Assembly (NCBI GenBank): GCA_963841855.1
Contig: CAWJEJ010000003.1
Coordinates: 62,001-126,000 of the forward strand
Direction: 5' to 3'
DNA length: 64,000 nucleotides
From: CAXBBB01 sp963841855
GTDB lineage: Bacteria; Bacteroidota; Rhodothermia; Rhodothermales; BA12
Part shown: positions 25,490-34,999 of the stretch, piece after piece
Layout of the letters: every line of letters begins with the position of its first letter
Numbering within the stretch: the first letter of the stretch is position 1
The notes under the pieces: model-generated
What the model was told of the DNA's origin: nothing
The model's input: only the letters and a program-made list of their open reading frames with translations
Database searches by the model: none
Position numbers and translations under genes: made by a program

Positions 25490-28378
25490 ATGACTCTTTC
25501 CTCGCTCCTGGCGCGCTTCGTTTCGGCGCCCGACCGGGCATCCCACATCGCTGCACCGCTGCCGGCTCTCGGCGCGACCGGTGAGGGTTCTGCGTTCGGT
25601 GCCGTACTTGGAGACGCGCAGTCCAAGCACGTGGCCGCGCCCTCGGCACTGGCTTCCACGCCGGAGACATCAGACGACGACGCACTCTTGGGCGCAGCGG
25701 CCGCCTGGACGCTCGTCCCCAGCGCGCTCACCACTCCGAGCGCCCTACCGGTCCCACTGCCCGACGGCGCAGCGCGAACGACAGGTCCGGACGGGCAGCC
25801 TCAAGCCCAGCCGACCGAGAGCCAGCGCCCGGCCCATCTGGAAAGCTCGCCGATTCGTACAGATCAGCAGCTTACACCTGCCGCGTTAGTTCTCGAGCAC
25901 CAACGCGGTAGCTTGCCCTCGCCTGTACATCCGCTCGCCACGGCGCCCGAAGCAACGCATCAATCGCGCTCACTCGTTGATCCTCTCTCTTCGCGTCCCC
26001 CAGCGAGCCAGACGGCTCAGCAGCCTGGGGCGGCAGAGCCTCAGCGGACGCAGACGAACGCCGCATCGGCACCAGTTCAGGAGACGACTGCACAGCACCC
26101 GGCATCGAATGATTGGGCTCTAGGAAGCCTGGAGCAGGAAGCGGCTCCTCGCTCTACAGAACGCGCCGCGGCCAAACAAAGCGCTGCGTCGGTGGGGCAC
26201 GAAGAGTCTGCTGCACCCACTTCGCCTCCCGACGTGCTGCCGCAGCGCGCGCCTACAGGCCATGCAGCTGGCGAGTCAGCACCGATCCCCGGCGCCGCGA
26301 CCGCTCCTCTCGCTAGCTCTCAGCGGTCCGCGCTGCCCCGCCTGGACACACGCGAGTCAGGACCGACGAGCGCACCGCCCCTTCCGGCACACCAAGAGCC
26401 GACTAGACTACCGATCTCGAACACCGAGGCGGCGCAAGCTGCGCATCTACCTCTCGCCGGAACCGCCAGCGAATCGGCGCCGAACGCCATTTGGGAGCCC
26501 GATAGGATTCCATCCGCGCCTCGACCTGACGCCGCACCCAAGCCGAGCGAGACTCGGACGGTGCCTGTCGCCACTCAAAACCAGCCAGCGGTAGAGGTGG
26601 ACCCCGCGCGTCCCGAACGCACAGAGTCCGCGCACGTGGCCACGCTCGACGCCGCGCCGGGTGATGCCACGCCGCCTCTCGACAGGGCGATCGCTCGGCC
26701 GGTGGATACGACGGCACCATTTTACCAGAGCCCACCTCTCACTCCGGAACGACTCACCAAGACGCCGGAACGCACGGCGAAAGCTGCACCGCGCTCAGCG
26801 GCCGAGTCTTCGCTGCACGCGTCTCCACGACAGACAACCAGCAACACTCTACCTCAGCCGGCGACGGAGAGCGCCGTCGAGGTTCGAGTTGCGACTCCGA
26901 ACGTTCCGACTGCACCCGCGGTTACCATCCCGAGGGAAACGGATCGAACGAAGCGCCCCAGTGACCTTCAGTCTAGGTCAGAAGTTGGAACTGGCTTTCG
27001 CACGTACGCTCGCTCGTCTACACTCGCCTCGCCAAACGGCTTGGGACGCGCGGACGCTCCAAACGCAGATGTGCTGCGCCCCGGTGCGCCACGCCCGAAT
27101 GAGCCGTTAGATGTCGCAGGAGCACCGCAGTCCGCGCGGCAAAGTGCGAGCGAGATTGAGACATCGCAGCGGCTAGAGCAGCACGCGATCCGCCCGATCG
27201 AAAGCAGCGCCGAGTCGGCCGATCAGGCGCCGAAGCCAGTCCTCTCGCCTACGTTTCCGGCTGATGAGGGCGGAACCGATCGTCCCAAAGAGGTAGCGCA
27301 GTCGCCCACGCCGAGTGCGCCGGATGCGGCCGGAGCGGAGGCGGCTGCTCCTCTCGCCGCCGATCAGCCCGAGCGGCACGCCGATACCGCTTCGGTTTCT
27401 TCGGCCCGACCGCACGAAGCGTCTAACCCTGACGAGCAGACACAGGCGCCATCGGTCCAGCAGAGACAAGCCCAGACGCAGTCCGCTCAGACGCAGCCGG
27501 ATCCGTCGCCATCGGCGTTGCCTATCGAAGACGCCGAGTTCGAGTCGCGCTCCGGCAACGACCCGGACAGCGGCGCGACGGACGGTCAGACCGGACAGCA
27601 CGACTCTAGCTCTGACCAAGAGCCGGTTCGCCTGGTGGACGCGCGTGCGGCAGTCTCGACCCGGGCCAGCGGCGGCGCGGATGCCCCGTCGCGCGCAGAA
27701 CATCGGAACGCATCCGTTTCCTCCGCAGCGGCAGACTCTTCCTCGACCGAGCCGCTCAGCGTACCTCCGGCATCGCCCTCGGAACTGACCGGCACGCCGG
27801 ATTCGGCAACTTCGTTTGAGCCGCTCGGCGCGCCCTTGGAGAGCGACTGGATCGCAGCCGAAGCTGGCACCGACGAGCAGAACGGGCTGCGCTCGCTAGC
27901 CGATGTCGGGACGCAGCGAGCCGAAGTGCGCGGTACACAATCGACCTCACAGGCCACTGGATCGCCGGTTTCTGCGCGATGGGCACCTCTAGTCGCCGAA
28001 GCGCGAGCGCTGCTGAGCGGTGGCGGCGGGGGGTGGCAGCAGATGCAGATCGAGTTGGGCGAAGGCGGTGGATCGGTAACGGTTCGCGCGCGCCGCGAGG
28101 CCGAGCGCGTCGTCGTGTCGGTCGGCTTCAGCGACCCGTCGGTGCGCGCCCAGGCGATGGCTTCGGCAGACCGTTTGCATGAGTCGCTGAGGGCCGAGTT
28201 CGGCGGCAACGTCGACTTCTCGTTCGACGCTCAGTCCGACGCACGCGACCAAGCGGCCGACCGCTCCCCGTCCACCCCTTCCGCCTCGCGCTCCACCTCA
28301 CCACGCTCCGCTCCGGCCCCGACGGCTACCGCTCGCCCTACGCCGGGCGCCCAGTCGGCACGCGAGTGGATCGGCTAA
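25490..28378 (+). CDS. fliK: Flagellar hook-length control protein FliK
   Basis: This very long (962-residue) protein is over 80% disordered, rich in Pro, Ala, Ser, Thr and Gln, as expected for the molecular ruler that sets hook length. The C-terminal 120 residues hold a FliK switch domain: W-Q-Q-M-Q-I-E-L-G-E-G-G-G-S-V-T-V-R-A-R, then S-D-P-S-V-R-A-Q and L-R-A-E-F-G-G-N-V. Typical FliK is 350-650 residues, so a long hook or an unconstrained linker is implied. A GTG at 25487 directly precedes the ATG. It sits 31 bp before flgD, which assembles the hook. Confidence 0.8.
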   Translation: MTLSSLLARFVSAPDRASHIAAPLPALGATGEGSAFGAVLGDAQSKHVAAPSALASTPETSDDDALLGAAAAWTLVPSALTTPSALPVPLPDGAARTTGPDGQPQAQPTESQRPAHLESSPIRTDQQLTPAALVLEHQRGSLPSPVHPLATAPEATHQSRSLVDPLSSRPPASQTAQQPGAAEPQRTQTNAASAPVQETTAQHPASNDWALGSLEQEAAPRSTERAAAKQSAASVGHEESAAPTSPPDVLPQRAPTGHAAGESAPIPGAATAPLASSQRSALPRLDTRESGPTSAPPLPAHQEPTRLPISNTEAAQAAHLPLAGTASESAPNAIWEPDRIPSAPRPDAAPKPSETRTVPVATQNQPAVEVDPARPERTESAHVATLDAAPGDATPPLDRAIARPVDTTAPFYQSPPLTPERLTKTPERTAKAAPRSAAESSLHASPRQTTSNTLPQPATESAVEVRVATPNVPTAPAVTIPRETDRTKRPSDLQSRSEVGTGFRTYARSSTLASPNGLGRADAPNADVLRPGAPRPNEPLDVAGAPQSARQSASEIETSQRLEQHAIRPIESSAESADQAPKPVLSPTFPADEGGTDRPKEVAQSPTPSAPDAAGAEAAAPLAADQPERHADTASVSSARPHEASNPDEQTQAPSVQQRQAQTQSAQTQPDPSPSALPIEDAEFESRSGNDPDSGATDGQTGQHDSSSDQEPVRLVDARAAVSTRASGGADAPSRAEHRNASVSSAAADSSSTEPLSVPPASPSELTGTPDSATSFEPLGAPLESDWIAAEAGTDEQNGLRSLADVGTQRAEVRGTQSTSQATGSPVSARWAPLVAEARALLSGGGGGWQQMQIELGEGGGSVTVRARREAERVVVSVGFSDPSVRAQAMASADRLHESLRAEFGGNVDFSFDAQSDARDQAADRSPSTPSASRSTSPRSAPAPTATARPTPGAQSAREWIG

Positions 28379-28409
28379 CGAGACCTCTCTTCCACCGGCT
28401 TTCTCTGAC

Positions 28410-29144
28410 ATGACGATTACCGACACGCCCAACTATGCGATCTCGCTCGGCGCAGGCAGTACGCCGGCGGCGCCCAACAACGATCTGGGCAAGGACGCCT
28501 TCCTGCAACTGCTCGTGACGCAGCTTCAGAACCAGGACCCGACCAATCCCCAAGACGGCGGCGAGTTCGTGGCTCAGCTCGCCACGTTCAGCCAGGTCGA
28601 GCAGCTGACGACGATGAACGACTCGATCGGCTACATGAGCGGCCAGCTGAGCGGGCAGAACGACACGCTCATCGGCATTCTGGGCGGCATCGGCGCGATC
28701 GGATCGGCGGGCAGCGCACCGGCCGGACCGTCGCTGGTGCAGGCCGCTGCGCTGATCGGACGCACGGCCGAGGCGCCGGGTGCGCAAGCGTATGCCGGAG
28801 GCGGCGAAAGCGGCACGTTCTCCTATCGCCTTGCCGCCGAAAGCGACGTGGCCGAGGTGACGATTCGAGACGCGAGCGGAAACGTCGTCCGCACGATCGC
28901 TCTGGACTCGCAGCAGCCGGGCGAGCACACACTATCCTTCGACGGTAAGGACGCCGACGGCAACGACCTCCCCCAAGGCGCCTATACGGCCACGATCAAC
29001 GGCTTGACGGCGGCCGGAAAAGGCTTCAACGCCGAGATGTTCACGCGCGGCGAGATCACGCGCGTCGGCCAGCAAAACGGCGTGCTGTCGGTCTGGATGG
29101 GCCGCCTGCGCGTCTCGGCGGGCTCGCTTTCGAGCGTCGGCTGA
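28410..29144 (+). CDS. flgD: Flagellar hook capping protein FlgD
   Basis: The 244-residue hook scaffold has the diagnostic N-terminal motif D-A-F-L-Q-L-L-V-T-Q-L-Q-N-Q-D-P-T-N-P. A variable Gly/Ala linker follows, then a FlgD Ig-like domain with V-T-I-R-D-A-S-G-N-V-V-R and L-S-F-D-G-K-D-A-D-G-N-D-L-P. It caps the growing hook during polymerisation and is exported by the flagellar type III system, so no signal peptide is expected. It is followed by flgE after 101 bp. Confidence 0.94.
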   Translation: MTITDTPNYAISLGAGSTPAAPNNDLGKDAFLQLLVTQLQNQDPTNPQDGGEFVAQLATFSQVEQLTTMNDSIGYMSGQLSGQNDTLIGILGGIGAIGSAGSAPAGPSLVQAAALIGRTAEAPGAQAYAGGGESGTFSYRLAAESDVAEVTIRDASGNVVRTIALDSQQPGEHTLSFDGKDADGNDLPQGAYTATINGLTAAGKGFNAEMFTRGEITRVGQQNGVLSVWMGRLRVSAGSLSSVG

Positions 29145-29245
29145 CTTCCTTCTTCCCTCACCTCGCCAGCGCCACCCGGCCAGCGCGACAGCCCGGCGCC
29201 GCCGGACCTCACCGACTCCAACCGACCCCTAACCTACCCAATCTC

Positions 29246-30532
29246 ATGATCCGCTCGCTCCGCACCGGCATCACCGGCCTCCAGGCCAACCAGACGCGCA
29301 TGGACGTCATCGGCAACAACATCGCCAACGTCAACACGCACGCCTTCAAGCGCGGGCGCGCTGCGTTCGCCGAACTGCTCGGCCAGCAACTCGTCGGCGT
29401 GGGCCGCCAGGGTGGCGGGTCGAGCGTCAACCCGGCCGAAGTCGGGATGGGCACGGCCGTCTCGTCGATCGATCGCAACTGGAACCAGGGCGGCTTCGAG
29501 TTCACCAACATCGGCACCGACCTGTCCATCAACGGAGAGGGCTTCTTCATCGCCCGAGAAGGCGGAACGGGTGACCGCAACATCCTTACGCGGGCCGGTA
29601 ACTTCAGCTTCAACAGCGAAGGCCAACTCGTGACGGCCAACGGCCTCAACGTGCAAGGCTGGCGGTTTGGCGAGGACGGATCGCTCACGACCGGCGCCAT
29701 GCAAGACGTAGCGCTCGACCTCGAATCCGACGCCGCACCCAAGGAGACCAACGCGCTCAGCGTCAACGGCAACCTGTCGGCGGGCGGCGTGATCGGCGAG
29801 AACAGCGGCGCGACCTCGTTCTCGGCCACGATCTACGACGGACAGGGCGTGGCGCACAAAGTCGTCTACAACGTCGAGAAAACGGCCACCAACGAGTGGG
29901 AAGTCACCGACGCATACATCTCAGGCGATCCGCGAACCGACCTGACGCTTTCGGCCACGACGATCACGTTCGACAACGCAGGAAACATCACGAGCCCGGC
30001 AGCCGGAGCCGACGGCCGCGTGTCGGTCGCGGTCAGCGGCGCCAACTATCCCGACACGGGCAATGGTACCGCAGGCAGCGAGGACGACGTGGCCTTCACG
30101 ATGGACCTGACCGGACTGACCCAACTGGGCGGCACGACGACGGCCGTCATCAACAGCCAGGACGGACAGGCGGCGGGATCGCTCGAAGGCTACTCGATCT
30201 CGAGCGCGGGCATCCTGACGCTCAACTACTCGAACGGCCAGCAGCGCCCGCTCTACCAGCTAGGCTTAGCCGACGTGGCCAACGAGCAGGGCCTTGAGCA
30301 GATCGGCGAAAACTTCTATGCCGTCACGTCGGCCAGCGGCGACATGGTCGTGGGGCGCGCGCAGCAGGAAATCAACGGCGACATCGTCAGCGGCGCGCTC
30401 GAACTGAGCAACGTCGACTTGGCGCAGGAATTCACCGATATGATCGTGACGCAACGCGGGTACCAGGCCAGCGCCCGGGTCATCACGACGAGCGACGAAA
30501 TCCTGCAAGAGATCGTCCAACTCAAACGATAA
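29246..30532 (+). CDS. flgE: Flagellar hook protein FlgE
   Basis: The 428-residue hook subunit opens M-I-R-S-L-R-T-G-I-T-G-L-Q and D-V-I-G-N-N-I-A-N-V-N-T, the flagellar rod/hook N-terminal signature. It ends N-V-D-L-A-Q-E-F-T-D-M-I-V-T-Q-R-G-Y-Q-A, the matching C-terminal domain. The central FlgE domains (S-I-D-R-N-W-N-Q-G-G and so on) are present and the length is normal. It polymerises on the rod under control of FlgD and FliK encoded just upstream. A hairpin follows the stop and the next gene is convergent, so it ends the operon. Confidence 0.95.
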   Translation: MIRSLRTGITGLQANQTRMDVIGNNIANVNTHAFKRGRAAFAELLGQQLVGVGRQGGGSSVNPAEVGMGTAVSSIDRNWNQGGFEFTNIGTDLSINGEGFFIAREGGTGDRNILTRAGNFSFNSEGQLVTANGLNVQGWRFGEDGSLTTGAMQDVALDLESDAAPKETNALSVNGNLSAGGVIGENSGATSFSATIYDGQGVAHKVVYNVEKTATNEWEVTDAYISGDPRTDLTLSATTITFDNAGNITSPAAGADGRVSVAVSGANYPDTGNGTAGSEDDVAFTMDLTGLTQLGGTTTAVINSQDGQAAGSLEGYSISSAGILTLNYSNGQQRPLYQLGLADVANEQGLEQIGENFYAVTSASGDMVVGRAQQEINGDIVSGALELSNVDLAQEFTDMIVTQRGYQASARVITTSDEILQEIVQLKR

Positions 30533-30552
30533 CCCGCTAGCCGCCAGACCGT

Positions 30553-30583
30553 GAGCCTGTCCGACCGAGCGTTGGGCAGGCTC
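30553..30583 (+). terminator. Putative terminator after flgE
   Basis: GAGCCTGTCC and GGGCAGGCTC form a 10-pair stem including one G-U pair, with an 11-nt loop, 20 nt after the flgE stop. The T run is weak. It lies between flgE and the convergent hybrid kinase gene. Confidence 0.45.
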
Positions 30584-30638
30584 GCTCGTTTCCGGCACGA
30601 GCGGCGCGCGCGGACGTGTCCCTCGCCGAGCGCGGCCG

Positions 30639-32858
30639 TCACTGCGCTTCTGCGGCTCGCTCCAGCGCCGCTGCCAGCGCTTCGATGCGGATGGGTTTGG
30701 AGAGGTAGTCGTCCATTCCGGCTTCCAGGCACATCTGCTCGTCGCCCGCCATCGCGTTGGCCGTCAGAGCGACGATGCGCGGCTGCTCGACGCTCAACTG
30801 TCGGATCGCGCGCGTGGCGTCGAGACCGTTCATGCGCGGCATCTGCACGTCCATCAGCACGACATCGTAGCGCTGCTCGCGGACGGCGGCGAGGGCGGCT
30901 TCTCCGTCTCCGACGGCGGCGACAGTAGCGTTCAGACGGTCGAGCATGCGCAGCGCGACCTTGCGGTTGATCAGATTGTCTTCGGCCAGCAGCACGCGCA
31001 GGGCACGCCGCTTGGGCGCGTCGGGCGCCGACCGCTTGGAGACGACGGCGTCGGCGGGCTCGGCCACCATCCGGGCGATCACGCGCCGCAGCGCAGTGCG
31101 CCGCACGGGCTTGACGAGCGTCGCCGCGATCACGGCGTCGCGCACGTATTCGCCGACCGAACTCAAGACGACGAGCGGCAGGTCGGGCCGGATCGCGTGG
31201 AGCGCGCGCGCCAGTTCCAATCCGCTCACGCCGGGCATGTCCATGTCGAGCAGCGCCATTTCGGCTGACGCGATGGCGTCGGGGTCGGCGAGGACGGCCT
31301 GAGCCGAATCATAGACCAGCGGCACCACGCCCCACGTCTCGGCCGTACTCTGCAGCACCTGCCGGTTGACCGCGTTGTCGTCGACGATCAGCACCTGCCG
31401 CCCGTCGAGCGCGACTCGTGCCCTGTCGATCGGCGCGTCGCGGTCCACTTCGATGGCGAACGTGCAGGCGAACGTCGAGCCGCTGCCGGGCTCGCTCGCT
31501 ACGCTGACCGACCCGCCCATCAGTTCGGCCAGTCGTTTGGCGATGGCCAGGCCCAGGCCGGTTCCGCCGTAGCGGCGCGTCGTCGAACTGTCGGCCTGCT
31601 CGAACGCACGGAACAGGCGGCTCTGCTGATCGGGCGTGATGCCGATGCCCGTGTCCTCGACCGACACGCGCAAATCACTGTCGCCCTCGCGCGCCAAACG
31701 AACCAGCACATGGCCCCACTCGGTGAACTTGACAGCGTTCGAGACGAAGTTGGTGACGATCTGCCGGATGCGCGCCGAGTCGCCGATGACGTGCTGCGGA
31801 ACGTCCGCGTCAATCTGCACGACCAGTTCGAGGCCTTTCTCGGCCGCGCTCTCGGACAGCATCGCCGCCGCTTCCTCGACGCACGCGGGCAGATCGAAGG
31901 TGTGGCGATCGAGTTCGGTCTTTCCGGCTTCGATCTTGGAGAAGTCCAGGACGTCGTTGATGAGCGACAACAGCGCCTCGCCGCTCGACTGTACGATGCG
32001 CGCGTATTCGTGCTGCTCCTCGTCCAAGTCGGTATCGGCCAGCAGCGCCGTCATGCCGATCACGCCGTTCATGGGTGTGCGGATTTCGTGGCTCATCGTC
32101 GCCAGGAACGCGCTCTTGGCGCGGCTCGCGTCGAGCGCCTGCGCGCGCGCCACATCGAGTTCGGCGTTGGTCTGCACCAGGTCGGCGTTGGCGTCGGTGA
32201 CGGCATCGATCGAGCGCTTGACGTTTTGAGCCGCAGGGCGAAACACGTACAGCCCTTCGAGTATCAGTGTCGCGAGCGTGAGCAGCAGCAGCACGAGCGA
32301 GAGCGTGCGCATCGTCGACACGCGCTCGCGGGCTTCGTCGGCCATGCGGAAGACCACCTCGTCCATGCCCACCAGAAACGCCGCCTCGCTAGCCTGTAGC
32401 GACCCGATTGCCCGGCGCTGCACGTCTGCCGACGAGTCAGCGAGCAGCAGGGTGGCCGCCTGTTGCATTGCCTGGAACGGAGCTTCTATGCGCTCGAAGC
32501 CGATCTCGACCGAGTCGCTGACACTGCCGGGAAGCCCGAGTCGGGGCTCGCCGTAGCGCAGCCCGCGTCCCGACAGCACCCACAGATCCAGTGTTTCTCG
32601 CAGTTCGGTACGGTGCATCGCTCGCGCTTGCACGTCGCCTGCCGCCTGTATCGCGAGCGCTGACTTGACCAGGCGCTGGCTCAGCATCCGCTGCCGCCCG
32701 GCGATGTTGACGACGTGCGCATCGTCGGTCTGCGAATCGATCACTACGTCTACGGCTCCATGACCGATCAGCACGAGTAGAGCGATCGTCCCCAATGCGG
32801 CGACGTAGCGAGTCGTCAGGCGACGCCAAACGCGCGCGCTGGTGTTGGGGGAGGGCAT
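30639..32858 (-). CDS. Hybrid sensor histidine kinase with PilJ-type sensor and two receiver domains
   Basis: The 739-residue protein has an N-terminal membrane helix (T-I-A-L-L-V-L-I-G-H-G) and a periplasmic PilJ-like domain with N-I-A-G-R-Q-R-M-L-S-Q-R. A second membrane helix (L-S-L-V-L-L-L-L-T-L-A) leads to HisKA M-S-H-E-I-R-T-P-M-N-G with His257 and a HATPase domain. Two receivers follow: L-I-V-D-D-N with L-L-D-M-D-M-P-G, and L-L-A-E-D-N with L-M-D-V-Q-M-P-R-M-N-G. The chain ends after the second receiver, so no Hpt is fused. The nitrate/nitrite-like PilJ motif hints at an anion ligand, which is unproven. Confidence 0.92.
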   Translation of the reverse strand: MPSPNTSARVWRRLTTRYVAALGTIALLVLIGHGAVDVVIDSQTDDAHVVNIAGRQRMLSQRLVKSALAIQAAGDVQARAMHRTELRETLDLWVLSGRGLRYGEPRLGLPGSVSDSVEIGFERIEAPFQAMQQAATLLLADSSADVQRRAIGSLQASEAAFLVGMDEVVFRMADEARERVSTMRTLSLVLLLLTLATLILEGLYVFRPAAQNVKRSIDAVTDANADLVQTNAELDVARAQALDASRAKSAFLATMSHEIRTPMNGVIGMTALLADTDLDEEQHEYARIVQSSGEALLSLINDVLDFSKIEAGKTELDRHTFDLPACVEEAAAMLSESAAEKGLELVVQIDADVPQHVIGDSARIRQIVTNFVSNAVKFTEWGHVLVRLAREGDSDLRVSVEDTGIGITPDQQSRLFRAFEQADSSTTRRYGGTGLGLAIAKRLAELMGGSVSVASEPGSGSTFACTFAIEVDRDAPIDRARVALDGRQVLIVDDNAVNRQVLQSTAETWGVVPLVYDSAQAVLADPDAIASAEMALLDMDMPGVSGLELARALHAIRPDLPLVVLSSVGEYVRDAVIAATLVKPVRRTALRRVIARMVAEPADAVVSKRSAPDAPKRRALRVLLAEDNLINRKVALRMLDRLNATVAAVGDGEAALAAVREQRYDVVLMDVQMPRMNGLDATRAIRQLSVEQPRIVALTANAMAGDEQMCLEAGMDDYLSKPIRIEALAAALERAAEAQ

Positions 32859-33054
32859 AGCGGAGGCGAAGAGTAGGAATGCGCGACTGGTATCGACCGC
32901 GCGCGCCGCTGCGATAACTTACAGCCTCGAAATGGCGCGATCCGTCGCACCGACGCTAGCGCTCTTTCCCGTTTTCGCTGTTCCTTCTCAAAAGTGCGGT
33001 GCGGTGCGCTAGGACGGGCACAGAGAAGCGGGTCCGGTGCGAAGCGCTGTGCTG

Positions 33055-33813
33055 CTAACGGTCTAGCTTGGACAGCGCCTGCTCGGCGGCGATCTGCTCG
33101 GCGGCCTTTTTGGTCGACGCCGTACCGACGCCCATCGCTCGCCCGTTGACGAGCGCTTCGATGGTGAACGTCCGCTCATGGGGCTCGCCCTCGGCTAGCG
33201 TGACGGCGTACCGGGGCTGCTCCCACCCTTGGGCCTGAGCGTATTCGAGCAGGGCGCTCTTGTAGTTGTCCGTGCGGGCGGCGAGCGCGCGCAGGTCGCG
33301 GCCTTCGAGCAAGACGCCGATGACGAACGCCTGGGGCGCGTCGGGGCCGTGGTCGAGGTAGAGCGCGCCGATGACGGCTTCGAGCGCGTCGGCGAGGATC
33401 GACGTGTTGTCGGCGCCGCCCTGCTCGCGCGCTTCGTCGCTGAGCTCGATCAGGGCCGAGAGCCCGCAGGCGCGTGCCCGCTCGGCTAGCGCCTGACCGC
33501 TGACGAGTTTGGCGCGCAGGCGCGACAGGAATCCCTCGTTGACGGCGGGAAACTCGGCGAACAGGTGGGCGCTGACGATGATTTCGAGGACCGCATCGCC
33601 CAAAAACTCCAGGCGCTCGTTGGATTCGAGGTAGCTGTCCTTCTCGCCCCGCAGCACGGACCGGTGGCGCAGCGCGCGGCGGTACAGGTCGAGGTCGACC
33701 GGCGGCGTGCCCGTCAGCTGCTCCACGCGCTCGGCGAACGCGCGGTCGGAGTCGGTTCGGGGTGCGGGCGCTTCGCCGTTCCGCTTGCGTTCAGACCACC
33801 ACTTCCAAGCCAT
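33055..33813 (-). CDS. rnc: Ribonuclease III
   Basis: The 252-residue double-stranded RNA endonuclease processes rRNA and structured transcripts. The signature N-E-R-L-E-F-L-G-D-A-V-L-E lies at 65-77 with metal ligands Glu69 and Asp73. The second acidic site D-A-L-E-A-V-I-G-A-L is intact. A C-terminal dsRBD is present (Y-K-S-A-L-L-E-Y-A-Q-A-Q-G, T-K-K-A-A-E-Q-I-A-A-E-Q-A-L). The ATG at 33813 gives normal length; the longer upstream frame overlaps the divergent secreted protein gene and is not coding. The promoter may be TATCTTGCC just upstream. Confidence 0.95.
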   Translation of the reverse strand: MAWKWWSERKRNGEAPAPRTDSDRAFAERVEQLTGTPPVDLDLYRRALRHRSVLRGEKDSYLESNERLEFLGDAVLEIIVSAHLFAEFPAVNEGFLSRLRAKLVSGQALAERARACGLSALIELSDEAREQGGADNTSILADALEAVIGALYLDHGPDAPQAFVIGVLLEGRDLRALAARTDNYKSALLEYAQAQGWEQPRYAVTLAEGEPHERTFTIEALVNGRAMGVGTASTKKAAEQIAAEQALSKLDR

Positions 33814-33898
33814 AAGGTTTTTCTTGGCAAGATACGCGGGCGGCTTCACACCAGCGTCATGCAGCCGATAACGCCAGCGCACCCAACGCCCCGCCTCC

Positions 33899-34246
33899 AT
33901 GCGCCTGCTGCTACTCGCCGTCGTGCTGCTGACGCCCACACTCTCGGCCCAGACCGCTACCGAACTCGCTTCGCCCAAGCCGACGCTGACGCTCGGCGCC
34001 CCGCTGTCCAATCCGACAAATGGCGAGGCCCACCTCTCGCTGTCTGTGGCTCCGAACGTCAGAGTGACCGTCCAGGCGTTCGACCTGTTGGGGCGCCAAG
34101 TGGCGACGCTCGCATCGGACGCGCTCGTCGCAGGCGGACCAGGCCGCGTCACGTTCGACGGCGCGCACCTGCCGGACGGCGTCTACCTGATCATCGCGCG
34201 GAGCGAAATGATGCAGACACAGCGGCTCGTCACGCTCGCCCGGTGA
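33899..34246 (+). CDS. Small secreted protein made only of a T9SS-type C-terminal domain
   Basis: The 115-residue protein has a signal peptide (L-L-L-L-A-V-V-L-L-T-P-T-L-S-A-Q) followed directly by a beta-sandwich like the type A T9SS sorting domain. P-L-S-N-P-T-N-G stands at the PNP position, then V-Q-A-F-D-L-L-G-R-Q-V-A-T-L and L-P-D-G-V-Y-L-I-I-A-R, ending L-V-T-L-A-R. No cargo domain is left between the two. It could be a carrier or competitor for the sorting machinery, or a stand-alone surface protein. It overlaps no other gene and diverges from rnc by 85 bp. Confidence 0.75.
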   Translation: MRLLLLAVVLLTPTLSAQTATELASPKPTLTLGAPLSNPTNGEAHLSLSVAPNVRVTVQAFDLLGRQVATLASDALVAGGPGRVTFDGAHLPDGVYLIIARSEMMQTQRLVTLAR

Positions 34247-34281
34247 CCTAGCTTGCCGGTCTCACCTCGACTGCTCCGCCC

Positions 34282-34965
34282 GTGCGCCTCTTCCTATTCG
34301 TCCTCCTGCTCGCCGCCGCGCCCACACGCGCGCAAGACTTCAGTTCGGACCGTCCCGGCTTCGCCAACACACCGCTCGTCGTGCCGGTCGGCACGTTCCA
34401 GATCGAGTCGGGCGCGACGACGATCCAGGGCGGCGGCTACCGCTTGCCCGACGCGCTGATCCGGGTGGCGCTGATCCCGGCATTCGAGGCCCGCGTCCTG
34501 CTCCCCTCGCTACTCGACGGCGAGACGGCGACCGACGCCGAGGTCGGCTTCAAGATGGCGCTGTCTCAGGGCGAAGGCGTCAAGACGGCCCTTCTGGCAG
34601 CCGTCGCGATCGGCGTCGCCGACGGCGTCGAGGCCGGCAGCATCGGTGGGGCGTTCACGTCGGCGTTCGCGGTCGGCGGCGGCTGGTCGGCGACTGCCCA
34701 GGGCGGTGCTACCTACCTCACCCAGGACGACATCCTGCTCTCGGGCGCACTCGCCGCCGGACGCGCGCTCGACGCCCAAATCAGTACCTACGTCGAGGCG
34801 TTCACCACCTTCGAGGCCGACGACCTCTCGCCGACGCTCACGCTCCAGCACGGCTACGCGCTCCTGCTCACGCCCACGATGCAGATCGACGCTTCGGTTG
34901 CCGTCGGCGTCACGACGGGCCTGCCCGACTGGCAAGTCAGCGTCGGCTGGACCGGGCGCTTCTGA
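34282..34965 (+). CDS. Outer-membrane transporter-like protein (phenol-degradation MetA-like)
   Basis: The 227-residue protein starts at GTG 34282 with a signal peptide (L-F-L-F-V-L-L-L-A-A-A-P-T-R-A-Q). It continues D-F-S-S-D-R-P-G-F-A-N-T-P, the hallmark opening of the outer-membrane 'transporter' family related to MetA-pathway proteins. Alternating beta strands run to a terminal Phe, expected for BAM insertion. Members are small barrels with uncertain substrates. It follows the small T9SS-like gene by 35 bp and precedes an aldehyde dehydrogenase by 34 bp, so co-transcription is likely. Confidence 0.78.
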   Translation: MRLFLFVLLLAAAPTRAQDFSSDRPGFANTPLVVPVGTFQIESGATTIQGGGYRLPDALIRVALIPAFEARVLLPSLLDGETATDAEVGFKMALSQGEGVKTALLAAVAIGVADGVEAGSIGGAFTSAFAVGGGWSATAQGGATYLTQDDILLSGALAAGRALDAQISTYVEAFTTFEADDLSPTLTLQHGYALLLTPTMQIDASVAVGVTTGLPDWQVSVGWTGRF

Positions 34966-34999
34966 TCGGGGTTGGAGGGGCTAGCCCAACCGATTTGCC

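Noticed and set aside
32859..33054. A gene or RNA between the hybrid kinase and rnc
   Set aside because: No frame with coding character and no tRNA-like structure is visible; it is taken as the promoter region of the kinase.
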